DNA from: Belliella kenyensis
GTDB lineage: Bacteria; Bacteroidota; Bacteroidia; Cytophagales; Cyclobacteriaceae
Reading direction: 5' to 3'
Assembly: GCF_022549675.1 (NCBI RefSeq)
Contig: NZ_JAKZGR010000023.1
Location: 1 to 43,047, forward strand
Length of the DNA: 43,047 nucleotides
Within the stretch, counting starts at the first letter, position 1; each line of letters opens with the position of its first letter. Positions 8,745 to 17,900 of this stretch are shown here, one piece after another. Under the pieces are notes generated by a model. The model was not told where the DNA came from, ran no database searches, and was given only the letters and a program-made list of their open reading frames with translations. Position numbers and translations under genes: made by a program.

Positions 8745-9614
8745 ATGAGGAAATTTAATTTAATTGCCAGTATCTTGATATTTTTCGGAACTTATTCGGA
8801 ATTGATGTCGCAGACTGGGGTTTCTACTACAAGTCCCCATCCATCAGCTATTATGCATATGAATGTCAATTCATTGCCAGTTGGTCAGAAGCGTGGATTT
8901 CTATTTCCTAGAGTTTCATTATCTAGCATTACCCAAGGCAGTCCTATCGCTAGTCCAGTAACAGGTCTATGGGTTTACAATACGCAAAATACGACAGGAG
9001 TCAACGGAGTCACAGCCAATAGGTTGTATGTATGGAATGGAAGTAGTTGGGAGAAGTATGTTACCCTTCAAGAGCTTATTGCATACCTGTCACCCTTAGA
9101 TTATTATTTAAGTGCTACTTCTACTTTTTTGCTATCAAGTACAAATCTCTCAAACTTCAATTCAATGTCCTCAGTTGTTCCCATACCATGGGCCACTGGT
9201 GATGTGTTAATTACCAATCCGGGTTATGTGGAGAGGTTAAATGACACTGAATTTGAGATCAAGACCACGGGCTATTACGATTTCACTGGTTTTATCAATC
9301 ATAACCCTAAAATTAGTAGCACAAGTTCAAAGACAGGCGTTAGGTTGAATTTGCAGCGGTCTACTAATAGTGGAAGTACATGGACTAATATTGCAAGCAC
9401 CATGTACACCATGGAAAGGCGTGCCACTAATACGCCACATAGTATAACAATTCCCTTTGATTTGACATTGCTACAGGCCGGAGATCGCATTAGAATGTCA
9501 TTCACCAAAGCTGTTTCAGGAGATACAAATCATGGATCAAATGCAGGTATTGAACCTACTACCGCTAATAATACTCCTACTAGATCATTGAGAATTACCT
9601 ATCTTACAGACTAG
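8745..9614 (+). CDS. Secreted C-type fibre-cluster protein (C2)
   Basis: A 289-residue exported protein; the signal peptide ends MS before Gln23. The N-terminal module is of C type, with PHPSAIMHMNVNSLPVGQKR before GFLFPRVSLSS, as in C1. The C-terminal domain has GYYDFTGFINHNPK, STWTNIASTMYTMERR (matching C1 NATIYALGRG), LLQAGDRIRMSF, TNHGSNAGIEPT and RSLRITYLTD. It is the last gene of the second set; the next gene is a regulator 329 bases away. Gene order, coding direction and type match C1 exactly, which supports duplication of a three-gene cassette. Function unknown; a surface or fibre-associated protein is inferred. Confidence 0.8.
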   Translation: MRKFNLIASILIFFGTYSELMSQTGVSTTSPHPSAIMHMNVNSLPVGQKRGFLFPRVSLSSITQGSPIASPVTGLWVYNTQNTTGVNGVTANRLYVWNGSSWEKYVTLQELIAYLSPLDYYLSATSTFLLSSTNLSNFNSMSSVVPIPWATGDVLITNPGYVERLNDTEFEIKTTGYYDFTGFINHNPKISSTSSKTGVRLNLQRSTNSGSTWTNIASTMYTMERRATNTPHSITIPFDLTLLQAGDRIRMSFTKAVSGDTNHGSNAGIEPTTANNTPTRSLRITYLTD

Positions 9615-9943
9615 TCAAAAACTAAATTGGAAGTAGTGACTATTTTTGTACTTTATCACTTTTTACTAATCAATGATCATGTGGTTTACACTTTTATTAG
9701 TGTTTCGTAAAATTTATAGGTGATTGCCTTAATAATGTGCTATAGATAAGGAGTCATCAGGGTGTATTTAATGCCTGAATATTTAAAAACACAATTTTAG
9801 TTTGCTTATAAAATTTTATTTCAAGCAATCATTTTTTTATTTTTTTCTTACGAAAACAATTTTTCTTCTTGAAAGTTTGGAAAAGGTAATTAATTTGTCA
9901 TCCAAACTCAGTTTATACAGACGATTTGTCTCGAATATCAAGA
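9615..9943. other. Intergenic region, fibre operon to first regulator
   Basis: 329 AT-rich bases. There is only a weak 5-bp hairpin (ACACT/AGTGT, 9688-9703) and no clear terminator. Short frames here lack family features. A promoter for the regulator is expected but no convincing -33/-7 pair was found. Confidence 0.4.
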
Positions 9944-11386
9944 ATGTTTTCAATAAAAAATATATCGATAATTATAATTTTTGGATTTTTAAATCTGCTC
10001 CATTTGGAATCTTTTGGGGAGTCTATTGATTCTGATGACATTCAAAATAAAATAAATAAATTTAAAAGAGAGGGGAAATATAATGAGGCCATTTTATTTA
10101 TCCTGGATTTTTTGGAGAGTGATCAATCAAGAAGTTTTCAAACGGAATATTATTCAAAAATCGAGTTAGGAAATCTTTTATGGATCATCGGACAATTTGA
10201 AGAGTGCTTATATCTCCTAAACAGAATAGAGAATGACCTTCTCGATTTGGATGAACCATTACTTAAGGGTAGGCTAAACCAAGAATTTGCACAATTGTAC
10301 AATCAGTTAGGCCTTTCAGAACTTGTTTTGCTCCATAATAAAAATGCAATTGATTATGTGGAACTTGAACCTGATAGTCCTACTAAGCAGATTAGAATAA
10401 ATTATTACAATTTTACAAGATCCAAATTCTTTGAAAAATTAGGTATGTATGACTCTGCTTATTTTTATTCTTCAAAGGTGTTTGGGTTAAATGAAAATAA
10501 TTATTACGAGTTAGGATATTTACTTACCCATTTTACGCTGTATAAACCAAATAGGGATTCAGCTGATTTTTTTTACAATAAAACGATTGAGAGGATATCT
10601 TTAGACAAAGATCCAGTAAATACTAGGTTTTGGTTGATGGTCGCTGCGGGGAGATATGATTTGGATAGAGGGAATTTTGAATCCGCAAAAAATCATGCAG
10701 AATTAGCAGAACAATTAGCCACAACTCTAGATAGATTTCCAATTTATGAAACGTCTTACAATTTATTTTTGGATTATTACAAGAGGGTTGGAGATGAGAA
10801 AGGAGTCTTTAATTATTTAGAAAAAATCAATGACCTTCGCTATAGGAAACTGAGTATTAATAGTTTTAAGTTGACTAACGAAACCGCAAGTAGGCTTAAG
10901 GTGTATTTAGCTAAAATACCAGTTGAGGATAACTCTATTTACCGATTTTGGATAATATTCATTTCTTTAGTCAGTGGAATGATGATCATTTATATTTTTA
11001 TAGTAAAAAATAAAGGAAAACAAAAGCTTAGAAATTTAGAGGAAGATGTCAAGAATATAGCAGATGAGAAAAGTCAACTTGAAAGAAGGGTTGCTGATGG
11101 TCTCAATGACTTGCTTCTTTCTGCTCAAAATAATGATCCCTCATTTTTAGCAAAGTTTCAAGAGATATATGAAGAATTATGGGAAAAGTTGGAAGACATT
11201 GAGCCTAAGTTATCAATTGATGAATTGAAACTTTGTGCCATGCTTTACTTAAATTTCTCTTCAAAAGAGATATCATCTTATACTTTTGTCCAACATAAAA
11301 CTATACAAATGAAAAAGTATAGGTTAAGAAAAAAACTGGGGGTAAATCCAAACACAGATTTGTATGATTGGGTCAAAAATTTATAA
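9944..11386 (+). CDS. Membrane TPR-like regulator with C-terminal HTH (first copy)
   Basis: A 480-residue protein from the ATG at 9944; the upstream in-frame TTG at 9926 would add six polar residues before the signal and is less likely. A signal peptide (about 1-26) is followed by ~300 residues of helical, TPR-like repeats outside the cytoplasm. Then come one transmembrane helix (about 334-354), a coiled coil rich in Glu/Lys, and a C-terminal LuxR-like HTH (about 425-480) with LKLCAMLYLNFSSKEIS and KYRLRKKLGV. This layout is known in Bacteroidota as a one-protein signalling regulator: the outer repeats sense, the cytoplasmic HTH binds DNA. It is a paralogue of 12683-14116; both end KTxQMKKYRLRKKL. 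It sits just after the fibre operons and may control them or the SusC/D locus, which is inference. The input signal is unknown. Confidence 0.8.
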   Translation: MFSIKNISIIIIFGFLNLLHLESFGESIDSDDIQNKINKFKREGKYNEAILFILDFLESDQSRSFQTEYYSKIELGNLLWIIGQFEECLYLLNRIENDLLDLDEPLLKGRLNQEFAQLYNQLGLSELVLLHNKNAIDYVELEPDSPTKQIRINYYNFTRSKFFEKLGMYDSAYFYSSKVFGLNENNYYELGYLLTHFTLYKPNRDSADFFYNKTIERISLDKDPVNTRFWLMVAAGRYDLDRGNFESAKNHAELAEQLATTLDRFPIYETSYNLFLDYYKRVGDEKGVFNYLEKINDLRYRKLSINSFKLTNETASRLKVYLAKIPVEDNSIYRFWIIFISLVSGMMIIYIFIVKNKGKQKLRNLEEDVKNIADEKSQLERRVADGLNDLLLSAQNNDPSFLAKFQEIYEELWEKLEDIEPKLSIDELKLCAMLYLNFSSKEISSYTFVQHKTIQMKKYRLRKKLGVNPNTDLYDWVKNL

Positions 11387-11787
11387 AAAAATTTGACGAT
11401 TGATTCTAAAGGGGAAGATCAATCACTTGTAGCTGTTTGAATTTTTCATTAATATGATTTTACCCTAATACTTCATCACTTTTTGGTGTGCAATTTAGTT
11501 TTTGAATAAATTATGTTTTAGTTTGTATTAATTTAGGCCTTAATTGCATCAATTTTCTACTGGGTATTGATTTTAAAATTGCGTTTTTTTTCATTTTTCA
11601 ATGTAGTACGCATGTAGTTCGCAAATGTGCCTAAAATCAACGTATGACGTCTTTTTATTTTTTTTATCAGCGTGTAGTACTTTTGTAGAACCCTTAAATT
11701 TCCGCCTAAGGTGCTTTTTTGACTTACTTTACAGCACGTTAAATGTGACGTTTTAAAGTATTAGGGAACACACTTAAAAAAAATATT
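11387..11787. other. Intergenic region with regulatory repeats
   Basis: 401 AT-rich bases between two HTH genes. A 7-bp inverted repeat (GATTGAT/ATCAATC, 11398-11424, 13-base spacer) follows the first gene and has no T-run. The rest holds the TGTAGWWC direct repeats described separately. No coding frame is credible. Confidence 0.5.
11602..11691 (+). promoter_or_regulatory. Two pairs of TGTAGWWC direct repeats, 11-bp period
   Basis: TGTAGTAC (11602) is followed by TGTAGTTC (11613), and 71 bases further on TGTAGTAC (11673) is followed by TGTAGAAC (11684). In both pairs the two octamers start exactly 11 bases apart, about one helical turn. Such spacing is typical of head-to-tail dimers of winged-helix response regulators (PhoB/OmpR type), but the binder here is unknown. 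The array lies 97-186 bases before the ATG of the small HTH gene and most likely regulates it. Confidence 0.5.
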
Positions 11788-12204
11788 ATGGGACAGGTCT
11801 ACAACACAAATCAACAGCAAGGAGTCAAAGTGCAAATGGGAATTGGGATAGAAGCAGAGGATACCTTAGCTCTCCGAAGATCATTATTACAAGAATCACT
11901 AGCAGACACAGCATGGATAGATGAGTTTAGGAATGGAGGGATAAATGACCTTTTTATAGTTGAATTTGAAAAGCGTTATCCAAGGTTTGTTGCGCATATC
12001 GAATTGGTCTTAAAAGACATCAATATGATGGATTTGAAAGCTTGTTGTTTGATGAGGTTAGATTTTTCTACCAAGGATATTGCTGTTTTTACTAAAAGTA
12101 GTATTCGAGCTGTTGAGTCAAGAAAGTATCGGATCAGGAAAAGACTAGGTATAACATCTAATGTTGATTTAAATATGTTTTTAATCAGAATGGTTAAAGA
12201 ATAA
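11788..12204 (+). CDS. Small stand-alone HTH regulator of the same family
   Basis: A 138-residue soluble protein with no signal peptide or membrane segment. The N-terminal ~70 residues are unfamiliar. The C-terminal ~60 residues match the HTH of the two large regulators beside it: LKACCLMRLDFSTKDIAVFT, then KYRIRKRLGITSNVDLNMFL. It is therefore a HTH-only relative of the membrane regulators and could share or compete for their sites. It lies between the two large copies and is preceded by the TGTAGWWC repeat array. Its target genes are unknown. Family placement (LuxR-like C-terminal effector) rests on the KYRxRKxL motif and the helix pattern. Confidence 0.7.
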   Translation: MGQVYNTNQQQGVKVQMGIGIEAEDTLALRRSLLQESLADTAWIDEFRNGGINDLFIVEFEKRYPRFVAHIELVLKDINMMDLKACCLMRLDFSTKDIAVFTKSSIRAVESRKYRIRKRLGITSNVDLNMFLIRMVKE

Positions 12205-12303
12205 GGGTAGGGGTACTCCTCTTAATTACATATTATAACATGATTTTATGACTTACTTATATAAGTAGTTAATATAGCGTGTATTATCATTAGGTTTAAG
12301 TTT

Positions 12304-12642
12304 TTGAATGACGACATTATGAATAAGATAAATTATTTGATTTTAGATAAAGACAAATCAAGAGTGAAAAAAATAAAGCATGCGCTTTCAAGTAAAAGAT
12401 TTAATTGTTTGGGAGTAAATGCTTCTGGGTTGAGATTAGAGAATAAATTGGAAGAGCTCAATGGAGAACCTGATGTGTTTTTTATTGGCGATATAAAAAA
12501 CTTTAATGCTATAGTTCGAGTAATTGAAGAAAACTTTTCTAATAAGGGCATAGTTAGAGTTTACGATCAATATGAACCCAATATGATCATGGATGGAATT
12601 GGATTAAGGAGAAACCATTTTAGTTATATATTGATTAGTTGA
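12304..12642 (+). CDS. Small degenerate receiver-like protein
   Basis: A 112-residue protein, starting at ATG 12304 or 12319 (the latter gives MNKINYLIL). The opening YLILDKDKSRVKKIKHAL recalls the first strand, acidic pair and first helix of response-regulator receiver domains. PDVFFIGDI at about 56-64 recalls the strand that ends in the phosphorylated Asp, but Gly62 falls where that Asp belongs, with Asp63 one place later. The usual Thr/Ser and Lys steps are not clear. I read it tentatively as a pseudo-receiver without an output domain, perhaps a protein partner for the neighbouring HTH proteins. It could also be an unrelated small alpha/beta protein. It stands alone, 99 bases after the small HTH gene and 40 before the second membrane regulator. 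Confidence 0.5.
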   Translation: MNDDIMNKINYLILDKDKSRVKKIKHALSSKRFNCLGVNASGLRLENKLEELNGEPDVFFIGDIKNFNAIVRVIEENFSNKGIVRVYDQYEPNMIMDGIGLRRNHFSYILIS

Positions 12643-12682
12643 TTTGGTGTTTTTTGATTTATAGAGAAGGCGACTAGTATTG

Positions 12683-14116
12683 ATGCAGAAGTATTTTAAT
12701 GTTATCATTTTTGCCGTTTTGCAAATATTTTCATGTGCAAATAAGTCTAGTGCTTTTACAGAGCGTCAAGCTTTTATGCTTGAATCTTTGGAAGAGTTCA
12801 AAAGAACAGGTAATTATGAGAGGGGATTGAAATGGATGGAGACTTTTATAGAATTTGCTCCATCCAATAACTTATCCAAAAATGACGTGATTTTTGGGAA
12901 AATTGAAATCGTCAATCTGCTTAGGATTATCGAAAATTATGAGGTGTCGACACAACTGATCCATGAAGTCGAAAATGAATTAAGGAATACGGACCAATTA
13001 TTTCTTAAGTCCCGATTATATCAAAGTGCCGCAAGACTGTATAATCAATTGGGATTGATTGATTTAGCAATTCTTAGTAATCTACGGGCAATAGAGTATG
13101 CAATTCAAGACACAAATAGCCAAATAAAATCCAATCAGCTTGGTCAATTGTATAGTTCTCAAGCAATATATCATGCCAAACAGAATGATTTGACTAAAGC
13201 CATTTTATATTGCTATAAGGCATCAGCTTACGGAGAACCCACAAAAGAACTTCCTGTTTACTTGGAATATTATCAAAATACCCAAGGAAGTAAAGATTCG
13301 GTTGCTTTCTACTATAATAAGCTAGAAACTCAACTACAAGTGCAGAATCAACCCATTAGTACAAAATTTTGGCTAACACTGGCTGCTGGTAAATATCATT
13401 TGAGAGAGGGAAATAGAGATAAAGCTTTTATTTTCTTAAAGGATGCATATGTCATTTCAGAAAATCTCAATAGAGTGTATTTGAAAGTAGAAATACTCAA
13501 TCTTTTAGCTTTATACTACAAGGAAATTCAAGATCAAAATCAAGAGCTTAAAGTGCTTTCTGATTTGATCAAACTGAAAAACAATCATTTCATTGGGAAA
13601 TCCAATTTTATGATGATCGACCAATATGAGGAAGCTGTCATCGATAATAATGCTACTAAAAGTCAGGTCTATGTTGTGCTATTGATCGTATTCGTGATTT
13701 TTGCTTCAGCCCTCATCTATATGCGATTAAGAAAGGTCAAAAAGCGTGTTCATAAGATCAATTCAGAAGTCCGGATATTAGAAGAAGAGAAAGAAAATTT
13801 AGAAAGAAAAGTTCTTGATTCATTCAATGATGTATTAGAAGCAGCAAAGATCAATGACCCAGCTTTTTTAGCAAAGTTTAAAGAAGTCCATTCAGAATTT
13901 TGGAAAGCGCTTGAATCTCTAGATGCAGATCTAACTCAGGAAGAATATAAGCTCTGTGCATTTTTATACCTCAACTTCACCACAAAGGATATTGCAAACT
14001 TCACATTTGTTCAAAGCAAAACTGTGCAGATGAAGAAATATCGGCTTAGGAAAAAACTTGATATTGAAACTAATGCAGATTTGACTGCTTGGTTGAAAAA
14101 TTTGAAGGACAATTGA
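12683..14116 (+). CDS. Membrane TPR-like regulator with C-terminal HTH (second copy)
   Basis: A 477-residue protein from the ATG at 12683; a TTG directly before it is the only in-frame alternative nearby. It has the same plan as the 9944-11386 protein: hydrophobic leader, ~300 residues of TPR-like helices (NQLGLIDLAILSNLRAIEYA aligns with NQLGLSELVLLHNKNAIDYV), one transmembrane helix (VYVVLLIVFVIFASALIYM), a coiled coil, then an HTH with YKLCAFLYLNFTTKDIANFT and QMKKYRLRKKLDI. The leader contains IFSC, so lipid attachment is possible but unusual for a protein with a cytoplasmic HTH. It is the last gene before susC, separated by 821 bases. By position it may regulate the downstream transport locus; this is inference. 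The signal is unknown. Confidence 0.8.
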   Translation: MQKYFNVIIFAVLQIFSCANKSSAFTERQAFMLESLEEFKRTGNYERGLKWMETFIEFAPSNNLSKNDVIFGKIEIVNLLRIIENYEVSTQLIHEVENELRNTDQLFLKSRLYQSAARLYNQLGLIDLAILSNLRAIEYAIQDTNSQIKSNQLGQLYSSQAIYHAKQNDLTKAILYCYKASAYGEPTKELPVYLEYYQNTQGSKDSVAFYYNKLETQLQVQNQPISTKFWLTLAAGKYHLREGNRDKAFIFLKDAYVISENLNRVYLKVEILNLLALYYKEIQDQNQELKVLSDLIKLKNNHFIGKSNFMMIDQYEEAVIDNNATKSQVYVVLLIVFVIFASALIYMRLRKVKKRVHKINSEVRILEEEKENLERKVLDSFNDVLEAAKINDPAFLAKFKEVHSEFWKALESLDADLTQEEYKLCAFLYLNFTTKDIANFTFVQSKTVQMKKYRLRKKLDIETNADLTAWLKNLKDN

Positions 14117-14136
14117 TGAATTTTAAATTTTTCATA

Positions 14137-14293
14137 CTGATTATACGCTTTTTTGATAATGACTTCAATTCCTTGGTATACAGGTTGTTAATGGTCAATA
14201 TCCATAAGTATCCAATATCAATTTATATCGGAAGTTAGGTAAATCGGGATTTTGTAATGTTATTGGCAAAGTTCCGTATATCCATATTTTTCA
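14137..14293. repeat. Dispersed intergenic repeat, copy 1 (~157 bp)
   Basis: This segment matches 33291-33448 in the same orientation. The first 18 bases (CTGATTATACGCTTTTTT) are identical, a diverged ~27-base stretch with one indel follows, and then about 113 bases from CAGGTTG to TTTTTCA differ at only three positions. Inside it TATATCGGAAGTT (14224-14236) and AAGTTCCGTATA (14269-14280) can pair as an imperfect ~12-bp stem. It carries no open frame. It may be a non-autonomous mobile element, a structured RNA or a regulatory element; the sequence does not decide. Confidence 0.85.
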
Positions 14294-14440
14294 TACACTA
14301 TTATTGATCTACAAATCCTATTCGCTTATACTTCAAGTAAATAACGAAGGAGACTGATTAATTGAAGAAAGCTATATTTTTTCTTCGTGCTGACCTTCAT
14401 TGTAATTACCAACAATCCTTCAGTTGCTATTCATCAAAAA

Positions 14441-14495
14441 TCAATGTCCATAAGACACTAATATCAACGATACCCTCAATTGGTTAATATCAAGT
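14441..14495. repeat. Degenerate partial copy of the dispersed-repeat core
   Basis: TCAATGTCCATAAG followed by CACTAATATCAA resembles the core of copy 1 (TCAATATCCATAAG, then AATATCAA). The 12-mer CACTAATATCAA differs by only its second base context from the element at 40205-40239 (CCACTAATATCAA). The match covers about 35 bases, so it is weaker than copies 1 and 2. Confidence 0.4.
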
Positions 14496-14880
14496 TCTCT
14501 AGCACAGCGGTAGATCTTCAATATTTTTCTCAAATCACTCATGTCTACAATTTTGGAATTGAATCATTGAGTATGTTTTGTTTGAAAGGTTGCTTTTTTA
14601 TTTTAAGTGATGGATTTATTGTTTAGACGCTTTTTGAGTAATTGTTAATTTATTATGTCAAGGAAAGAAGAAAAGTGTATGTTTTTTTCACATTTTTAAT
14701 AAAACCTAAAAATTTTAACTATTCAAAAATATCAATCGTTTTCGGTTGTGAATATGATAATGATCTAGTAGGATCTTTACCGAATCATAAAAAATAGGTG
14801 TGTTCTGTTAACAGCTTCATTTGTGAATCTCATGTTTTGCAAATGTTAAGAATTGCAAAATTAAAATTATTGAAACAACT

Positions 14881-14888
14881 TAGATTTG
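14881..14888 (+). promoter_or_regulatory. Candidate -7 element for susC
   Basis: TAGATTTG fits the Bacteroidota -7 consensus TAnnTTTG exactly and lies 49 bases before the susC ATG. The best upstream TTG (14853-14855) is 25 bases away, slightly more than usual, so the pair is uncertain. Confidence 0.35.
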
Positions 14889-14937
14889 AAATTAACTATT
14901 AAACCGAAAAACCGTTTTTTTCAAAACAACAAACCCT

Positions 14938-17900
14938 ATGAGAAAAAATTTACAGCAAGTGAAAGTGTTCATGTTGATTGTACTGCTAATGTCAGCAGTA
15001 TTCAATGTAAATGCTCAGAGCCGCGAAGTCTCAGGTACAGTCATGGACAAGACCATGGGTGAGCCACTTCCAGGTGTTACTGTTCTAGTCAAAGGTACCA
15101 CAAGAGGTGTTACTACAGACTTAGACGGGAAGTATAGAATCTCTTTACAAGGAGGAGATCAAGTTTTGGTATTTTCTTTTGTAGGCTTTACTGCACAAGA
15201 AGTTACTATAGGGAATCAAAGTACAATTAACGTGGAGCTAGATGAAGACATTCAATCTCTTCAAGAAGCGGTCGTAATTGGGTATGGTACTCAAGATAAA
15301 AAGGAAATTACTAGTGCGGTTGCAAGTATTGGAACTGAGGGGTTCAACAAAGGTAACTTTACCAATCCTCAGTCATTATTAACTGGGAAGGTTGCTGGTT
15401 TGAACATATCTACACCAGGTGGTTCACCAAACGCTCAACCAACAGTTAGGTTAAGAGGTATTTCTTCATTTGGAGCTAACTCATCTCCTCTTATAGTTTT
15501 GGATGGTGTGATTGGTGCTTCAATTGATGCAGTAGATCCAAATGATATCGAGACTATAGATGTACTCAAGGATGCGTCTGCGGCCGCTATCTATGGAACC
15601 AGAGGAGCTGCAGGTGTGATTTTGATCACTACCAAGCAAGGAAGTAGTAAAAAAGGTTTTGCCAATGTAACAATAAATACCTTTGGTACTGCAGAACAAG
15701 CAACAGGACTTATACCTGTGTTATCACCAGATGAGTTTAGAGCTAGAAGACCATCGACTTCTGACTTTGGTAGCAACACTAATTGGAGAGATGAGATTCT
15801 TAGAACTGCTCTCAATGCGACCACAAATGCTTCTGTATCTGGTGGGTATGAAAATACCAATTATTTTGCCTCAGTAAACTATAGAAATAACCAAGGTGTA
15901 GTTAAAAACTCAGGAAGAGAAACATTAAATACTAGATTGAATCTTAACCATGGTGCATTAAACAACAGGTTGAGAATGAATCTCAGTCTGGCTTTCACTA
16001 ATACAGAGGCGAATGATGTTCCTGGTGATGCATTACTATATGCTACTATTTTGAACCCAACTATGCCAGTTTATAGTAACGATCCAGATTTGAGTTTCGC
16101 TGGTTATTTTAGACCAGCTGGGTTTGATAACAACAACCCAGTTTCATTGATAAATGAAAGAACAAATCAAACAAAAGTTAGAAATGCGATTTATTCTTAC
16201 AGAGCAGAGTATGACATTACTGATGATTTGATTGTTTCGGCGCAGTTTTCACAAGATGTATTGAACACATTAAATGGTCAATACTCAACACGAAGAGATG
16301 GGGCTCCAGGAGGTGGAGGTGCAAACAAAGGTATTGCTCAACAAAATACTTATGATCGGACAAACACAATTATCTCTGGTAACCTAAGATACGAAAAGGA
16401 AATATTTGATGGAATGAATATGTCCTTGCTAGGTGGGGCGGAAACTCAACTTTATGAAGACCGAGCATTTGGAGCACAAGCAAGACAGTTTTTATATGAC
16501 CAATCATGGAATAATCTTGGAGCAGGAGGAATTCGTTTCGGTGATAACACCAACTTATACAGCAATGCTACCAAGTCAATATTAAATTCTGTATTTACAC
16601 GTGCAAATTTTAATTTCAGAAACACGTATTTCTTTTCAGCTACACTAAGAGCAGAAACGTATTCGGGTTTTGGTCCTGAAAATCAGACTGGTTATTTCCC
16701 AGCGTTTTCAGCAGGTTCTGATTTGACTCAGATTTTCGACATGGGGCCATTCAATCAATTTAAGTTGAGAGGTTCATTTGGTATTGTTGGACAATTACCT
16801 CCTTCACCAACTTTAGCGCTTGGTATTTATGGAAATGGTAATAGAATTCTTTTAGATCCTACTGAATTGAATTCAGCCAACGTTGCACCGAGACAGTTGA
16901 ATAATCCTAACCAATTTTTAAAATGGGAAACTACTAGAGAATTGACTTTAGGTTGGGATTACGCATTATTCAATGGTAAGATCACGGGTAGCATGGATTA
17001 TTATATTAGAAATATTCAAGATTTGCTATTTGAGGTAGGAGTGAATGTTGGTCAGCCAAATCCTTTCAATCCTAGAGCAGATCAACCTGGACAATTTTTC
17101 CCTTACACTGCTAATACTATTTGGGCAAACATTGCAGGTTTAAATAGTGCTGGTTTTGAATTCTTGATGTCAGCAAATGATATTAAATTGGGAGGTGGAG
17201 TTACTTGGACCCCTACAGCTATTTTTACCATTTACAAAAGAGCAAGAATTCAAGATATAGGTGCAGGTGGTTTGACATTGCCTGAAATTAGAAGAGGTGT
17301 ACCTGGAGCACCAGGTGTGAATAATGCTCAAGTTATTAGAAATATTGAGGGTCAGTTGGTAGGTGATATATACGGCCCTAGAGTAGAAGGGATCTTAGAG
17401 AATGGAACAGTAGTGCTTAGCACGACTTCGCCTGATGAGTTTGAGAGATTGGGGAATGCACTTCCTACAGGAGATTTCGGTTTCACTAATCAATTTAACT
17501 ATAAGAACTTCGATCTAAACTTCCTTTTAAGAGGATCTTGGGGGCATCAAATGCTGAATTCATTTAGGCTGTTCTACGAAGGAGACGGCAATGCAACTTG
17601 GAACTCTGTAGTTACCAAAAATACTCCATCCAGCCCAAGAATCACCAGTACACCAAGTCAAATCTCTGATCTATATATAGAAAGAGGAGATTTCATAAGA
17701 TTAGATAACTTACAGTTTGGGTATAATATTCCAACAAAATCATCAGCTATTTCTAATTTTAGATTTTATGCCGGGGTTCAAAATTTATTTACGATTTCAA
17801 GTTTCACAGGTGTAGATCCTGAAGTTAGGTGGGGAGATCCAGTAGATAATGGTTTTGATCAATTAGCACCAGGTATCGAAAGAAGAAGTACATATTTTAT

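Larger units (their letters stand above)
14117..14937. other. Long intergenic region upstream of susC
   Basis: 821 bases with no credible gene, the longest gap in the window. It holds copy 1 of the 157-bp dispersed repeat, a shorter degenerate relative of its core, and a candidate -7 element near the susC start. A weak GAAGAAA/TTTCTTC hairpin lies near 14363-14385. The length and content suggest extended regulation or a short RNA, but no promoter-terminator pair for an RNA is clear. Confidence 0.5.

Noticed and set aside
9802-10029. Short frame overlapping the first regulator start
   Set aside because: Low-complexity Phe/Lys-rich peptide with no family features, overlapping the real gene in another frame.
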